A stretch of DNA of 64,000 bases from Pseudofrankia inefficax (GCF_000166135.1 NC_014666.1:806001-870000), one strand, 5' to 3'; shown: positions 10,372 to 21,020, numbered from the stretch's first letter. The notes: generated by a model not told the origin, from the letters alone. Made by a program: numbers and translations.

Positions 10372-10647
10372 CTACGAGCCGGGAGGACCGGCCTCGCGGC
10401 CCGCGCGCCTCATCCGAATCAGGTAGCTGATCCGATCCTCGTCGGTGACTCTGTAATAGCTGAGAAGCGCCTTGAGGTCCGTGGTGGAGATGCCGACTTC
10501 CCCTTTCTCGATCCGATAGATCTTGGACTCGGACCAGTCCATTTCGTCGGCGACCTCGCGCTGCGTGCGCCCCGCTTGTCTCCGCTCCTCGCGCAGCTCG
10601 TGTGGTAACGGCGTTCTAACACTAGTCGAGGTCCTGTTCGCGGCCAC
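10372..10647 (-). CDS. short XRE helix-turn-helix protein, possibly a truncated Scr1-type regulator
   Basis: A 91-residue frame containing a complete helix-turn-helix closely resembling the regulator at 8765 (TQREVADEMDWSESKIYRIEKGEVGIST versus the equivalent segment there). It stops right after the DNA-binding domain, at GPPGS, so the DUF5753 sensor/partner domain of about 200 residues is missing. The stop lies in a triple ACGAGCT repeat (about 10359-10379), which may mark the truncation point. It runs towards the DUF397 gene. It may be a functional DNA-binding fragment that competes for operators, or a decayed gene. Confidence 0.6.
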   Translation of the reverse strand: MAANRTSTSVRTPLPHELREERRQAGRTQREVADEMDWSESKIYRIEKGEVGISTTDLKALLSYYRVTDEDRISYLIRMRRAGREAGPPGS

Positions 10648-10679
10648 GCTAGCTATCCTTTCAAACAGACGGCTAATAT

Positions 10680-10721
10680 CCGTAGGTGGGGGTCTTCTGG
10701 AGGTCGGACCCCCACCTACGG
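10680..10721. repeat. 15-bp perfect inverted repeat with 12-base loop
   Basis: Arms at 10680-10694 (CCGTAGGTGGGGGTC) and 10707-10721 are exact complements. It lies just upstream of the divergent start of the short XRE gene (10647). It could be an operator or the hairpin of a leader RNA; there is no T tract. Confidence 0.7.
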
Positions 10722-11257
10722 GGCTTACGGGCTGGATATCCGCTACCTCATGGCACCGAGCAGTGCCACGGCCGAAGCCGGGCCTCCGTGGATCACTGCT
10801 GTCACTGTAACGGCTATTACAATGACGTCACCGCAGAGGCTCAGGTTCTTTGGCAAATCGCGAACCGCCCTCCTCGCGAGCCTTGTCGCCTGTCTCGGAA
10901 TCTGCACTTTCTACTCACCTCCTCTCAATGCGAGACTATCCCTGGGATCCCCCGCGTACTACCCGCTGATGGGGTGCCCCGGACAGACGCACATTGCGAC
11001 GACATCGATAGGCGGGCGCCGTTGCGGGATATTCCAGGTGGATGCCGCTCGCTTTACAAGCGTCCACTCGGACGGGTCGCAGGCGGGCGACGCGCCGTCG
11101 GTCGTGTGCCCCGACGGGTGACGGCGGTGCACACGGTGGCGCAACGCCACTTGGCGGTACGCCATCTGCAGGTGCATGATGTGTCTGCTGGATATCCGCT
11201 GTTCTTGGTGACAAGCAGCGTCGGCTCCGCCCTTAGCGGCTACTAGCGGCGGGCCAA

Positions 11258-11300
11258 GGAGGGTGTCCTCAAGACCTTGAAGGTCTTGAGGACACCCTCC
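11258..11300. terminator. 43-bp near-continuous palindrome (strong hairpin)
   Basis: Two 21-base arms (11258-11278 and 11280-11300) are perfect complements separated by a single base, so an RNA would fold into a very stable hairpin. TGCTTTC follows without a proper T tract. It stands 300 bases upstream of the lipoprotein gene and no clear gene ends just before it. A bidirectional terminator is the simplest reading. Confidence 0.55.
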
Positions 11301-11597
11301 TGCTTTCGGGCGGTTTACGCAGTCAGGCCCCGCCTGAGCGACGCCCCCGAGGGCCCGCTGCCGGCCCGTGACCAGCGGCATCGCGGCCGATCGTGGCGGC
11401 GTTGGGCTCGGCGCGACGGCCGCGGCCACGCCACCGGCACCGCCGCGGCCAACGGGGGCCGCCTCGACGGACCGGCGTAGCTCGGCGGTCGGACCTACGT
11501 TGGGTGGGGTTAGCTGCATCACGCCACGCGCTCCGACTAACGTGGCGTCTGTACTGGTCTCGCCTCTGGGGGGACGTCCCCGTCGGGAGTTTTGTCC

Positions 11598-12362
11598 GTG
11601 AAGCGTGCTCGGATGCTGGGTGCCGTGGTCGGGCTGGTCGCACTGGCGGTAGCCGGGTGTACCAGTCACGCTGGTGCGGCCGCGCAGGTCGACGACAAGA
11701 CGATCGGCACGGATACCGTGCGTGGCATCGTCGACCGCGGCATGTCCGCGTACACCGCCTTCGCCGCCGCGCATCCCGACGCCGCGTCGCAGCAGACCCC
11801 GGTCACCCGGGACGACCTGCAGCGCCGGACGCTGGGCAACCTCGTCGAGTACCAGCTCGACCTGACCGAGGCGCGCAAGCGTGGCATCACGCTCAGCCCG
11901 CAGGAGGCCGACGCCTACTACCAGTCGTACGCGATCTTCGGGTCCGGTAGCGTCGCCGCCTTCGAGCAGGCCGGAGCCTCCGCCGGGTTCGCGCCCGAGG
12001 ACCTGCGGACGATCATCCGGACGTACGCGCTGGAGTCCAAGATCGAGGACGCGATCGCGCCCGACCTGGTCGCGTCGAGCGCCGACGTCACGTCGGCCTA
12101 CACCAGCGCGCTCACCCAGTTCGGCGTGAAGTCCCTGCCGCTCAGCCTCACCGAGGCCAGCCCGTTCCTGGCCCGCCAGTTGATGAACCAGCAGCGGGAC
12201 GCGAAGCTGCGGCCGATCCTGGCCCAGACCGCCCGCACCGACCACGTCTCGGTGAACCCGCGGTTCGGCGTGTGGAGCGCGGACGACATCTCGGTGCTCG
12301 CGGCCGACGGCTCGATCGCGACGAAGGGGACGCCGGTGCCGGAACTTAACCTGGCTTCGTGA
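11598..12362 (+). CDS. SurA-like (peptidyl-prolyl isomerase N-terminal) lipoprotein
   Basis: A 254-residue exported lipoprotein: KR-rich start, hydrophobic core and lipobox AVAGC with Cys21. The rest is helical and resembles the SurA N-terminal chaperone domain found upstream of mazG in many actinobacteria; no parvulin domain is evident. GTG at 11598 has GGGAG eight bases upstream; a TTG two codons earlier is less likely. The stop overlaps the mazG start (GTGA), so translation is probably coupled. It probably acts as a chaperone-like factor outside the membrane; no direct function is established. Confidence 0.78.
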   Translation: MKRARMLGAVVGLVALAVAGCTSHAGAAAQVDDKTIGTDTVRGIVDRGMSAYTAFAAAHPDAASQQTPVTRDDLQRRTLGNLVEYQLDLTEARKRGITLSPQEADAYYQSYAIFGSGSVAAFEQAGASAGFAPEDLRTIIRTYALESKIEDAIAPDLVASSADVTSAYTSALTQFGVKSLPLSLTEASPFLARQLMNQQRDAKLRPILAQTARTDHVSVNPRFGVWSADDISVLAADGSIATKGTPVPELNLAS

Positions 12363-13567
12363 CACCTCTGGTAACGCTGCTCGAGACCAGCGCCCGGGTC
12401 GCCCCCGGGCTGCTCACCGCCGACGCCTGGGACCTGGTTCGCCGGGTCCCGGTCTGCTGCGCCGATCCCGCGCATCCCCAGCTCGCCGCGCTGCGCTCCG
12501 CGGGAGTCGACGTCACGGTGCTCGCCGAGCTGGCCGAGGTGCCGTGGTCGGACGAGCCCGGCGGGTGCCCGCTCGGGCCGGTCCGGTCCGTAGCCACGGC
12601 GGCCGGCGCGTCCGAGGTCGTGTGGCTGCCGGAGCCGGCGGGTGCCTGGCCCGGCCCGACGGCCGCCGTCGACGCGCACCTGCGTGCCCACGCGACCGGC
12701 GAGCCGCGGGACGGGGTCCGCCTGCTCGCCGGCACCCACGACCTGCCCGGGGCGCGGCTGCTGGACGTCGTCGCCGTGATGGACCGGCTTCGGTCGCCCG
12801 GTGGCTGCCCGTGGGACGCCGAGCAGACCCACCTCTCGCTCGCCCCGTACCTGCTGGAGGAGGCGTACGAGGCGTACCAGGCGCTGGAGGACGCGAACCC
12901 GGCCGACCTGCGTGAGGAGCTCGGAGACGTCCTGATGCAGGTCGTCTTCCACGCTCGCGTCGCCGAGGACGCCACCGACGGTCCCGTCGACGCGGGCGGC
13001 GGCCGGTTCGACGTCGACGAGGTGGCGGCCGGGCTCGCGAGCAAGCTGGTCCGCCGTCACCCGCACGTGTTCGGCGACGTCGACGTGGCCGGGGCCGACG
13101 AGGTGGTCACCAACTGGGAGGCCATCAAGAAGGCGGAGAAGGGCCGGCGTTCGGTCACCGAGGGGGTGCCGCTGACCCAGCCGGCGCTCTCGCTCGCCGC
13201 CAAGCTGCAGAAGCGCGCCCGCAAGGCCGGCCTGCCCGCCGACCTGGTCGTCACGGCGGCGCCGAATCCGGCAGGGGCCACCCGGGGCCCCGGGGCGCCA
13301 CCGGCGGACGCGGACCTGGCCGCCGTCGTCGCGTCCTACGCGGGAGCCGACAAGCTGGACGAGCACGGCGTCGGTGAGCTCCTGTTCGCGGTCGTCGCGC
13401 TGGCCGCGGCGGCCGGCGTCGATCCCGAGGTCGCCCTCCGAGCCCGGGCCCGCGCCTTCCGGGACCTGCTGTCCGCCGCCGAGGAGTCGGCCCACACGGA
13501 CGGCGTCGAGCCGGCCGAGCAGGACGCGGCCGGCTGGCGGACCCGGTGGAGCCCCGCCGGCTCCTGA
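12359..13567 (+). CDS. mazG: nucleoside triphosphate pyrophosphohydrolase MazG
   Basis: A 402-residue protein that hydrolyses NTPs to NMPs and pyrophosphate, clearing damaged nucleotides and tempering stringent signalling. The MazG domain begins near residue 150 with GGCPWDAEQTHLSL, and LLEEAYEAYQAL plus LREELGDVLMQVVFHA supply the acidic metal ligands. About 130 N-terminal residues precede it, an extension seen in actinobacterial MazG. The GTG start overlaps the stop of the upstream lipoprotein. A second, shorter MazG-type segment follows (DEHGVGELLFAVVALA). Confidence 0.92.
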   Translation: MTPLVTLLETSARVAPGLLTADAWDLVRRVPVCCADPAHPQLAALRSAGVDVTVLAELAEVPWSDEPGGCPLGPVRSVATAAGASEVVWLPEPAGAWPGPTAAVDAHLRAHATGEPRDGVRLLAGTHDLPGARLLDVVAVMDRLRSPGGCPWDAEQTHLSLAPYLLEEAYEAYQALEDANPADLREELGDVLMQVVFHARVAEDATDGPVDAGGGRFDVDEVAAGLASKLVRRHPHVFGDVDVAGADEVVTNWEAIKKAEKGRRSVTEGVPLTQPALSLAAKLQKRARKAGLPADLVVTAAPNPAGATRGPGAPPADADLAAVVASYAGADKLDEHGVGELLFAVVALAAAAGVDPEVALRARARAFRDLLSAAEESAHTDGVEPAEQDAAGWRTRWSPAGS

Positions 13568-13678
13568 CCGGTGCCCAGCCGGCGAGACCGCCGGACCCGT
13601 CGTCACCGTCGGTTGCGATTTGGTTGGGTTTCCGATGTGCCCGGCTGGGCGAGTCGGGGTGGTCATAGCCTCGGGTCC

Positions 13679-16162
13679 ATGGAGACGACGCCTCGTCACG
13701 CGCTGGCCGAGATCCGTGCGTTGGCCGCGCGGCGGAACGCCCCGCTGATCCTCGAACTGGACCTGACCACCGACCCGGTCGAGGGGATCGTCGACGACCC
13801 GCTCACCGCGCGGTTCGGCCGACGGCGCCAGACCCTGCGCGAGATCGTCGACGGCCTGCGCCGCGCCGCGCTCGACCCCAGGACCCGGGTGCTGGTCGCG
13901 CACGTCGCGAGCTGCGGGATGCCGATCGCCCGGGTGCAGGAGATCCGCGACGCGGTCGGTGAGTTCCGGGCCGCCGGGAAGTTCGCGATCGCCTACGCGG
14001 ACACGTTCGGCGAGTTCGGCGGCGGCACCGTTCCCTACTACCTGGCCTGCGCGTTCGACCAGATCTGGCTCGCCCCGCCCGGGGACCTCGGGCTCACCGG
14101 CGTCGCCAGCCACACCCCGTTCCTGCGCGACGCCCTCGACCGGCTCGGCGTCGCGGCCGAACTGGGCGCCCGGCACGAGTACAAGAACGCCGTCAACACG
14201 TTCGTCGAGCGAGGCTTCACCGCCGAGCACCTGGAGGCGACGACCCGGGTGGTGGAGTCGTCCGCTGACGAGATCATCGCGGGCATCGTGGCCGGCCGAA
14301 GGCTGCCCGCCGACCGGGTGCGCCGGCTGGTTGATGCCGGGCCGCTGTCGGCCCAGGTGGCGCTGCGGACCGGCCTGGTCGACCGGCTTGGCTACCGGGA
14401 CGAGGTCTACGCCGCCGTCCGGCGCCGCGCCGCGGCCAGCGACCCGACCGGAGCCCTGCCGGAGCTCCCCGGCCCGGCCGCGGGCGGCGCGCGTGATTTC
14501 GGCGAGATGGCGCAGCCCAAGCCGGCCCCAACGGGCGCCGGGCCCGCGGACCCGGCAGCGGGCGACGGCCCTGCCGCCGCGATCCGGGCGGTTCCGGCCG
14601 CCCCGGCCGCCCCGGCCGCCCCGGCCGCCCCGACAGCCCCGACAGCCCCGACAGCGCCAGCCGCCCCGGCCGCCGGTTCGGCCGATCTCGGCATCGTGAC
14701 GGCGGCCTCCGCCGGAGCCGACGCCGGCCAGCCGTCCACGGGGGCGGACCCCAGCGCCGGCCCGGCGGGTACCGACCAGGCGGAGGCACCCGCCGCCGAG
14801 CCAGCTCCAGCCGCCGCCGAGCCGACCGCGGGCGCCGCGGTTCCCACCGCCACCGAAGTCCCCACCGCGCCCCCGGCCGCCGCGGCCGCCCAGGCCGCCC
14901 TGGATCGGCGGGCGGCGCCGGTGCCCCTGTACCTGGGCGCCTACCGCAGGTCCGCCGCCCGTAAGGAGGCGTCCCCGCTGCGGCGGGCGGCCCGCTCGTC
15001 CGGCGCCGCCGTCGCGTCGCTGCTGGGCCCGGACCGGCGCGAGACGCGTCGCGCCGCGGCCGGCCCGGCTCCGACCGGCCTCGGGGACCTGGACGAGGCC
15101 GTCGCCGTCCCGGCCGACCGCGACCCCGACACCGCCGCCGTCGCGCTCATCCACGGCACCGGGCCGGTGGTACTGCGCCGTACCGGGCCGCCCGTCGGTG
15201 GGTCGGTGCTGGCGGCCGACGCGGTGTGCGCGGCCTTCCGGGCGGCGGCCAAGGACCCGGACATCGCCGCCGCGGTCTTCCGGGTCGACAGCCCCGGCGG
15301 CTCCTACGTCGCGTCCGACCTGGTGCGCCGGGAGGTGGAGCGGTTCCGGGCGACCGGCAGGCCGGTCATCGTCTCGATGGGCGCGGTCGCAGCCTCGGGT
15401 GGCTACTTCGTCGCGCTCGCGGCGGACACGATCGTCGCCAACCCCTCGACGCTGACCGGCTCCATCGGCGTCTACGGCGGCAAGCAGGTGATCAGCGGGC
15501 TGCTGGACAAGCTCGGGGTGGCGATCGGGGAGGTCGCCCAGGGCGAGCACGCGCTGATGATGTCGGCCCGCCGGCCGTTCAGCCCCGGCGAGCGGGCCAA
15601 GCTGGACGAGTTCCTCGACCGGGTCTACGCCGACTTCGTCGGCAAGGTCGCGACCTCCCGCGCGATGCCGCTGGAACGGGCGGACGAGCTGGCCCGGGGC
15701 CGGGTCTGGACCGGGGCCGACGCCCACCGGCACGGGCTGGTCGACGAGCTCGGCGGCCTGGAACGCTCGCTGCGGCTGGCCTGGACCGCCGCCGGGCTGC
15801 CGGGCACCCGGCCGTCACGGATACGGCTCCTGCCGCACCGCTCCCTGGTCGACCACGTCCGGCCGGCGCGGTCGAGCGAGGACACCGCCGCCGCCTTCGG
15901 GGACGGATCCGGTGCGAGCCTGGTCGGCGACCTGGTCGGCGCGGCGCTGGGGCGGGCGGGACGGTCCGCGGGCGGCTCGCTCGTGGCCGGCGGGATGGAC
16001 GCGGCGCTGGCCGGCGCGCTGGAGGCGCTGGCCGGCGGCTGGGCAGGCGTCCTGTCCGGCGGGCACGCCGGAGGCTGGGGCCCGCTCGCGGGGCTCGCGG
16101 CCCGCGCCGGACTGCCCGCCGCCGGACCGCTCCTGATGCCGCCGATCGGCCCGGTCGGCTAG
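13679..16162 (+). CDS. sppA: signal peptide peptidase SppA (S49 serine protease), 67K-type double domain
   Basis: An 827-residue tandem S49 protease that degrades cleaved signal peptides. The N-terminal half carries the candidate catalytic Lys169 (HEYKNAVNTF); the C-terminal half has FRVDSPGGS and the catalytic Ser573 in AVAASGGYFVAL followed by LTGSIGVYGGK. Between them is a long Ala/Pro-rich linker (about residues 290-430) encoded partly by 9-bp repeats. I started at the ATG at 13679; the frame stays open upstream to 13571 but without conserved sequence. There is no clear N-terminal membrane anchor. The C-terminal 60 residues are Gly/Ala-rich and may touch the membrane. Confidence 0.9.
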   Translation: METTPRHALAEIRALAARRNAPLILELDLTTDPVEGIVDDPLTARFGRRRQTLREIVDGLRRAALDPRTRVLVAHVASCGMPIARVQEIRDAVGEFRAAGKFAIAYADTFGEFGGGTVPYYLACAFDQIWLAPPGDLGLTGVASHTPFLRDALDRLGVAAELGARHEYKNAVNTFVERGFTAEHLEATTRVVESSADEIIAGIVAGRRLPADRVRRLVDAGPLSAQVALRTGLVDRLGYRDEVYAAVRRRAAASDPTGALPELPGPAAGGARDFGEMAQPKPAPTGAGPADPAAGDGPAAAIRAVPAAPAAPAAPAAPTAPTAPTAPAAPAAGSADLGIVTAASAGADAGQPSTGADPSAGPAGTDQAEAPAAEPAPAAAEPTAGAAVPTATEVPTAPPAAAAAQAALDRRAAPVPLYLGAYRRSAARKEASPLRRAARSSGAAVASLLGPDRRETRRAAAGPAPTGLGDLDEAVAVPADRDPDTAAVALIHGTGPVVLRRTGPPVGGSVLAADAVCAAFRAAAKDPDIAAAVFRVDSPGGSYVASDLVRREVERFRATGRPVIVSMGAVAASGGYFVALAADTIVANPSTLTGSIGVYGGKQVISGLLDKLGVAIGEVAQGEHALMMSARRPFSPGERAKLDEFLDRVYADFVGKVATSRAMPLERADELARGRVWTGADAHRHGLVDELGGLERSLRLAWTAAGLPGTRPSRIRLLPHRSLVDHVRPARSSEDTAAAFGDGSGASLVGDLVGAALGRAGRSAGGSLVAGGMDAALAGALEALAGGWAGVLSGGHAGGWGPLAGLAARAGLPAAGPLLMPPIGPVG
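14597..14668. repeat. 9-bp repeat tract coding for AAP/TAP in sppA linker
   Basis: Eight 9-bp units, four identical GCCGCCCCG copies followed by ACAGCCCCG variants and a final GCCGCCCCG, encode an Ala-Pro linker. The tract is in frame and likely prone to copy-number change. Confidence 0.85.
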
Positions 16163-16251
16163 CCCGACAGGGCCCGCCCAGGCCGGCTTCCGCTGTGGCG
16201 TCGGCGGTGTTTCGGCGTGTGCTGGTCCCGTGCGCGCCGGGACGGCGATAG

Positions 16252-17700
<1,449 letters not shown>

Positions 17701-17727
17701 GGCCCGCCGGCCCGGGCTGATCTCGCC

Positions 17728-18105
17728 ATGCCGCGCCTGCCCCGGCGGACCACGCTCACGACCCGAGCCACCCTGCTCGCGGTGGTGATCTGCGTGCTCG
17801 TGCTGACGCTCGCCTACCCGCTGCGCCTCTACCTCCAGCAACAGGCGGAGAACGCCGCGCTGGCCAAGCAGAACGCGGCGGCGCAGGCACGCGTCGACGC
17901 GCTGAAGGCCGAGGTCGGCAAGTACGGCGACGACGCCTGGGTCCAGGACGAGGCGCGGCGCCGGCTGCACTACGTCCTGCCCGGGGAGAAGACCTACGTC
18001 ATGCCCGTCGCGCCGTCGCCGAGCCCGGCGGCGGGCAACGGGCGTGGCCGGTCCCGCCCGGACGAGGCCTGGTACAGCCAGCTCTGGTCGCAGACGGTCC
18101 CGTAG
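17728..18105 (+). CDS. ftsB: septum formation initiator, FtsB/DivIC family
   Basis: A 125-residue bitopic divisome protein. A short basic N-terminus is followed by a membrane helix at about residues 14-35, then a coiled coil rich in Gln/Ala (about 38-65) and a conserved patch (DAWVQDEARRRLHYVLPGE). It probably bridges FtsQ and FtsL in activating septal wall synthesis. It starts 27 bases after eno, the usual actinobacterial arrangement. Confidence 0.9.
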   Translation: MPRLPRRTTLTTRATLLAVVICVLVLTLAYPLRLYLQQQAENAALAKQNAAAQARVDALKAEVGKYGDDAWVQDEARRRLHYVLPGEKTYVMPVAPSPSPAAGNGRGRSRPDEAWYSQLWSQTVP

Positions 18106-18207
18106 CTCGACGGTCGGCGGGGGCGGTCGGCCCGCCTCGTCGCGGACCGGGGCACGCGGGCAGGTCGATAGACTCGGCCGTCGGTCTGGATTTCTCGGCT
18201 GGGGGCG

Positions 18208-18846
18208 GTGCGGGTGGCGGGCGGCGATGCCGCGGCGGAGACGGCGGCTCCCGAAGGCCCGGCGCCTGACGGTCGGGCGCCTGACGGTCCGCCGGCGGAC
18301 GGCCTCACGTCGGCGGACGAGGACCGGGCCGCGGACCTCGCCGTCGTCGAACGCCAGCTCGGCCGCCGGCCGCGGGCGGTGCTGCGGGTCGCGCACCGCT
18401 GCGCGTGCGGGCTGCCGGACGTCGTCGAGACGGCGCCCCGGCTCGAGGACGGCACGCCGTTCCCGACGCTGTACTACCTCACCTGCCCGCGAGCGAGCTC
18501 CGCCGTGGCCCGGCTGGAGAGCTCGGGCCTGATGCGGGAGATGACCGCCCGGCTCGGCACCGAGCCGGAGCTCGCCGCCGCCTACCGGTCCGCCCACGAG
18601 GACTACCTCGCCCGGCGGGACTCCCTCGGCGGCCCGCTGCCCGGCGACCCGGGCGCGGGCGGGATGCCGGACCGGGTCAAGTGCCTGCACGTGCTGGTCG
18701 CGCACAGCCTCGCCTCCGGGCCGGGCGTCAACCCGTTCGGCGACGAGGCCATCGCCGCGGCCGGCGACTGGGCCGCCCGCGGCCGCTGCGTCCCCGACGA
18801 GCCTCCCGGCGACCTGCCCCGCGACCCGAGAGGAGCACGCGCATGA
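18208..18846 (+). CDS. DUF501 domain protein
   Basis: A 212-residue conserved actinobacterial protein of unknown function. The DUF501 core starts near residue 50 (LGRRPRAVLRVAHRCACGLPDVVETAPR) and includes PFPTLYYLTCPRASSAVARLES and RVKCLHVLVAHSLA. Two closely spaced Cys and a later Cys-Pro might bind metal, which is speculation. It lies between ftsB and ppx and its stop overlaps the ppx start (ATGA). The first 45 residues are low-complexity, so the true start could be a little further in. Confidence 0.85.
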   Translation: MRVAGGDAAAETAAPEGPAPDGRAPDGPPADGLTSADEDRAADLAVVERQLGRRPRAVLRVAHRCACGLPDVVETAPRLEDGTPFPTLYYLTCPRASSAVARLESSGLMREMTARLGTEPELAAAYRSAHEDYLARRDSLGGPLPGDPGAGGMPDRVKCLHVLVAHSLASGPGVNPFGDEAIAAAGDWAARGRCVPDEPPGDLPRDPRGARA

Positions 18847-19799
18847 GCCGCGTGGCCGCCATCGACTGCGGCACCAACTCGATCCGGCTGCTGGTCGCCG
18901 ACATCGCGCCGGGCCCGTCCGCCGGCGCGGCCGGCAACGGCGCCGGCGGCCCGAAGCTCGTCGAGCTGACCCGCCGGATGGAGATCGTCCGGCTCGGTGC
19001 CGGCGTGGACCGGACCGGAGCGCTCGCCCCCGAGGCGCTGGACCGCACCTTCACCGCACTGCGCGACTACGCCGCCGAGATCGAGCGGCTCGGCGCCACC
19101 AGGGTCCGGATGGTCGCCACCAGCGCCACCCGGGACGCCAGCAACCGCGCCGAGCTGGTCGACGGCGTCCGCGCGATCCTCGGCGTCGACCCCGAGGTGA
19201 TCACCGGGGACGAGGAGGCGGCCCTGTCCTACGCGGGCGCCGCCGCCGAGCTGCCCGACGCGGCGACGCCGATCCTGGTCGCCGACATCGGTGGCGGGTC
19301 CACCGAGCTGGTGCTCGGCGACGCGACCGGCGTCCTGGCGGCCCGCTCGGTCAACATCGGGTGCGTCCGGATGGCCGAGCGGCACCTGCGCGCGGACCCC
19401 CCGGATCCGGCCGAGGCCGCGGCCATCGTCGCCGACGTGCAGGCCGCCCTGGATCTCGCCGAGGAGGTGGTCCCGCTGCGGCGGGCGGCCACCCTGGTCG
19501 GCGTCGCCGGCACCGTCACCACCGTCGCGGCTCTCGCCGCCGGGCTGCCCGAGTACGACTCCGAGCGCATCCACCTGCTCAGCACCCCGGCCGACGCGGT
19601 CGCGGAGGTCACCGAGAAGCTGCTCGCGATGACGCACGCCGAGCGGGCCGCGCTGCCGGTGATGCACCCCGGGCGGGTCGACGTCATCGCCGCGGGTGCC
19701 CTGGTCCTGCGCACCCTGGTCGAGCGTGTCGGCCTTCCCGCGGTGATCGCCAGCGAGCGCGACATTCTCGACGGCATCGCGTTCTCCCTGGCTCGATGA
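18843..19799 (+). CDS. ppx: exopolyphosphatase / guanosine pentaphosphatase family (Ppx/GppA)
   Basis: A 318-residue ASKHA-fold phosphatase that trims polyphosphate or pppGpp. The two nucleotide-binding loops are AAIDCGTNSIRLLVADI at the N-terminus and ILVADIGGGSTELVLG near residue 145; GVAGTVTTVAAL is also conserved. It is the short form, without the C-terminal HD domain. ATG at 18843 overlaps the DUF501 stop and AGGAG lies just upstream. With the PPK2 gene at 58.5 kb it suggests active polyphosphate turnover in this organism. Confidence 0.92.
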   Translation: MSRVAAIDCGTNSIRLLVADIAPGPSAGAAGNGAGGPKLVELTRRMEIVRLGAGVDRTGALAPEALDRTFTALRDYAAEIERLGATRVRMVATSATRDASNRAELVDGVRAILGVDPEVITGDEEAALSYAGAAAELPDAATPILVADIGGGSTELVLGDATGVLAARSVNIGCVRMAERHLRADPPDPAEAAAIVADVQAALDLAEEVVPLRRAATLVGVAGTVTTVAALAAGLPEYDSERIHLLSTPADAVAEVTEKLLAMTHAERAALPVMHPGRVDVIAAGALVLRTLVERVGLPAVIASERDILDGIAFSLAR

Positions 19800-19832
19800 C
19801 CGGGCGCGCCCCCGCCTCCGCGCGCGATCGGG

Positions 19833-20726
19833 ATGCCTGACGACGAGCGGGGCCCGGTCGCGGCGGGGACGGGCTGGCCGGGGGACCCGGCGACCGCGAC
19901 GACGCCGGTCGCGCTGACCGCCGGTGACGTCGTCGCGCTGGCGGGAGCGGCCGGCGGCGCGGACGAGCTCGACGCGTGCGCCTCGGTCTGCCGGGCCTGC
20001 CCGCGGCTCGTCGACTGGCGCGAGGAGGTGGCCCGGGTCCGGCGGGCCGCCTACGCGGGGGAGCGGTACTGGGGCCGGCCGATGCCGTCGTTCGGTCCGC
20101 CGGACGCGCGGGTGCTGGTGGTCGGCCTCGCGCCGGCCGCGCACGGCGGCAACCGGACCGGCCGGATCTTCACCGGCGACCGCAGTGGCGACTGGCTGTT
20201 CGCGGCGCTGTACCGGGTCGGTCTGGCCGCGTCGCCGACCTCGACGGCCGCCGGTGACGGCCAGCGGCTGCTCGACGCCCGGATCACGGCCGCGGTGCGT
20301 TGCGCGCCACCGGCGAACAAGCCGACCCCGGCCGAGCGGGACGTCTGCCGGCCCTGGCTGGTCCGCGAGCTGGAACTGCTGCGTCCTCGGCTGCGGGCGA
20401 TCGTGGTGCTGGGCGGGTTCGCCTGGCAGGCGCTGTGGCCGGCGCTCGCCGACGCGGGCTTCGGGCTCCCGCCCCGGCGCCCGGCCTTCGGTCATGGCGC
20501 CCGCGTGGAGCTACCGGCGCTCGCCGGCGCGCCGGCCGGCCCGCTGCTGCTCGGCTGCTACCACCCGAGCCAGCAGAACACGTTCACCGGCCGGGTCACG
20601 GCGGCGATGCTCGAGGACGTCCTCGGCGCCGCGGCGCGGCACGCGGCCTCCGGCGGGGATCAGGATGCTTCGGCCCGAACCGTGCAATCCCGGTCATCAG
20701 CGCTCGACCCGACGGAAGGGTCGTAA
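19833..20726 (+). CDS. udgB: uracil-DNA glycosylase, family 5 (UdgB type)
   Basis: A 297-residue DNA repair enzyme. Motif [19 protein letters not shown] with Ala/Ala in place of the usual catalytic Asp/Asn, and [13 protein letters not shown] as the DNA-intercalating His motif, are typical of family 5 enzymes, which excise uracil and other deaminated bases. Cysteines in [11 protein letters not shown] and [16 protein letters not shown] fit the four ligands of the 4Fe-4S cluster. It follows ppx by 33 bases. The last 30 residues are not conserved. Confidence 0.9.
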   Translation: MPDDERGPVAAGTGWPGDPATATTPVALTAGDVVALAGAAGGADELDACASVCRACPRLVDWREEVARVRRAAYAGERYWGRPMPSFGPPDARVLVVGLAPAAHGGNRTGRIFTGDRSGDWLFAALYRVGLAASPTSTAAGDGQRLLDARITAAVRCAPPANKPTPAERDVCRPWLVRELELLRPRLRAIVVLGGFAWQALWPALADAGFGLPPRRPAFGHGARVELPALAGAPAGPLLLGCYHPSQQNTFTGRVTAAMLEDVLGAAARHAASGGDQDASARTVQSRSSALDPTEGS

Positions 20727-21020
20727 GCGCGTGCTCACCGGCGCGTGACGGTCGGACGGCGCAAAAGGTTCCGGAAGGCGTCCGCCGGACCGACGAAATA
20801 CCCCAAGGTCATATCGCAGCCGGGCCTAGGGTCCCGGGCGATCGTGGGCCAAATCACCGGTCACTAGTCTGGCTGGCCTTGACCCGCGCGGTGGGTGGAT
20901 CGGGGTAAATGCGTATTCGTGGCCCACGTCACTCCGGTGTGGTCCGCCTCGCGGCGCATCGCCGCGTGCCCGCCGGGGATGTCGGGCGTACCAGCGTGTG
21001 GCCACGGGTACCGCCTTCCC
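20727..21020. other. intergenic region upstream of NADH dehydrogenase
   Basis: Nearly 300 bases with no gene seen. I find no redox-regulator (Rex-like) inverted repeat; the start of the next gene is not firmly fixed, so part of this stretch could be translated. Confidence 0.4.

Larger units (their letters stand above)
10648..11597. other. 950-bp gene-poor region with two strong inverted repeats
   Basis: No open frame here has plausible coding character. The stretch holds the promoter side of the short XRE gene, the hairpin at 10680-10721 and the palindrome at 11258-11300. A 14-base direct repeat (GCTGGATATCCGCT) occurs at 10731-10744 and 11187-11200. Composition is less GC-rich than in the flanking genes. 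It looks like residue of insertion and decay at the right end of the Scr1/DUF397 island. Confidence 0.55.

Noticed and set aside
10750-11121. Possible 123-codon gene in the island spacer
   Set aside because: No family match, no ribosome binding site and a composition unlike the genes of this genome.
10731-11200. 14-base direct repeat GCTGGATATCCGCT (10731 and 11187) as transposon target duplication
   Set aside because: No transposase or inverted ends between the copies; a 14-mer match is not rare enough over the window to insist on it.
12098-15733. 1211-codon frame on the minus strand opposite mazG and sppA
   Set aside because: Low-complexity Gly/Arg product and exact overlap with two conserved genes; a result of GC bias.
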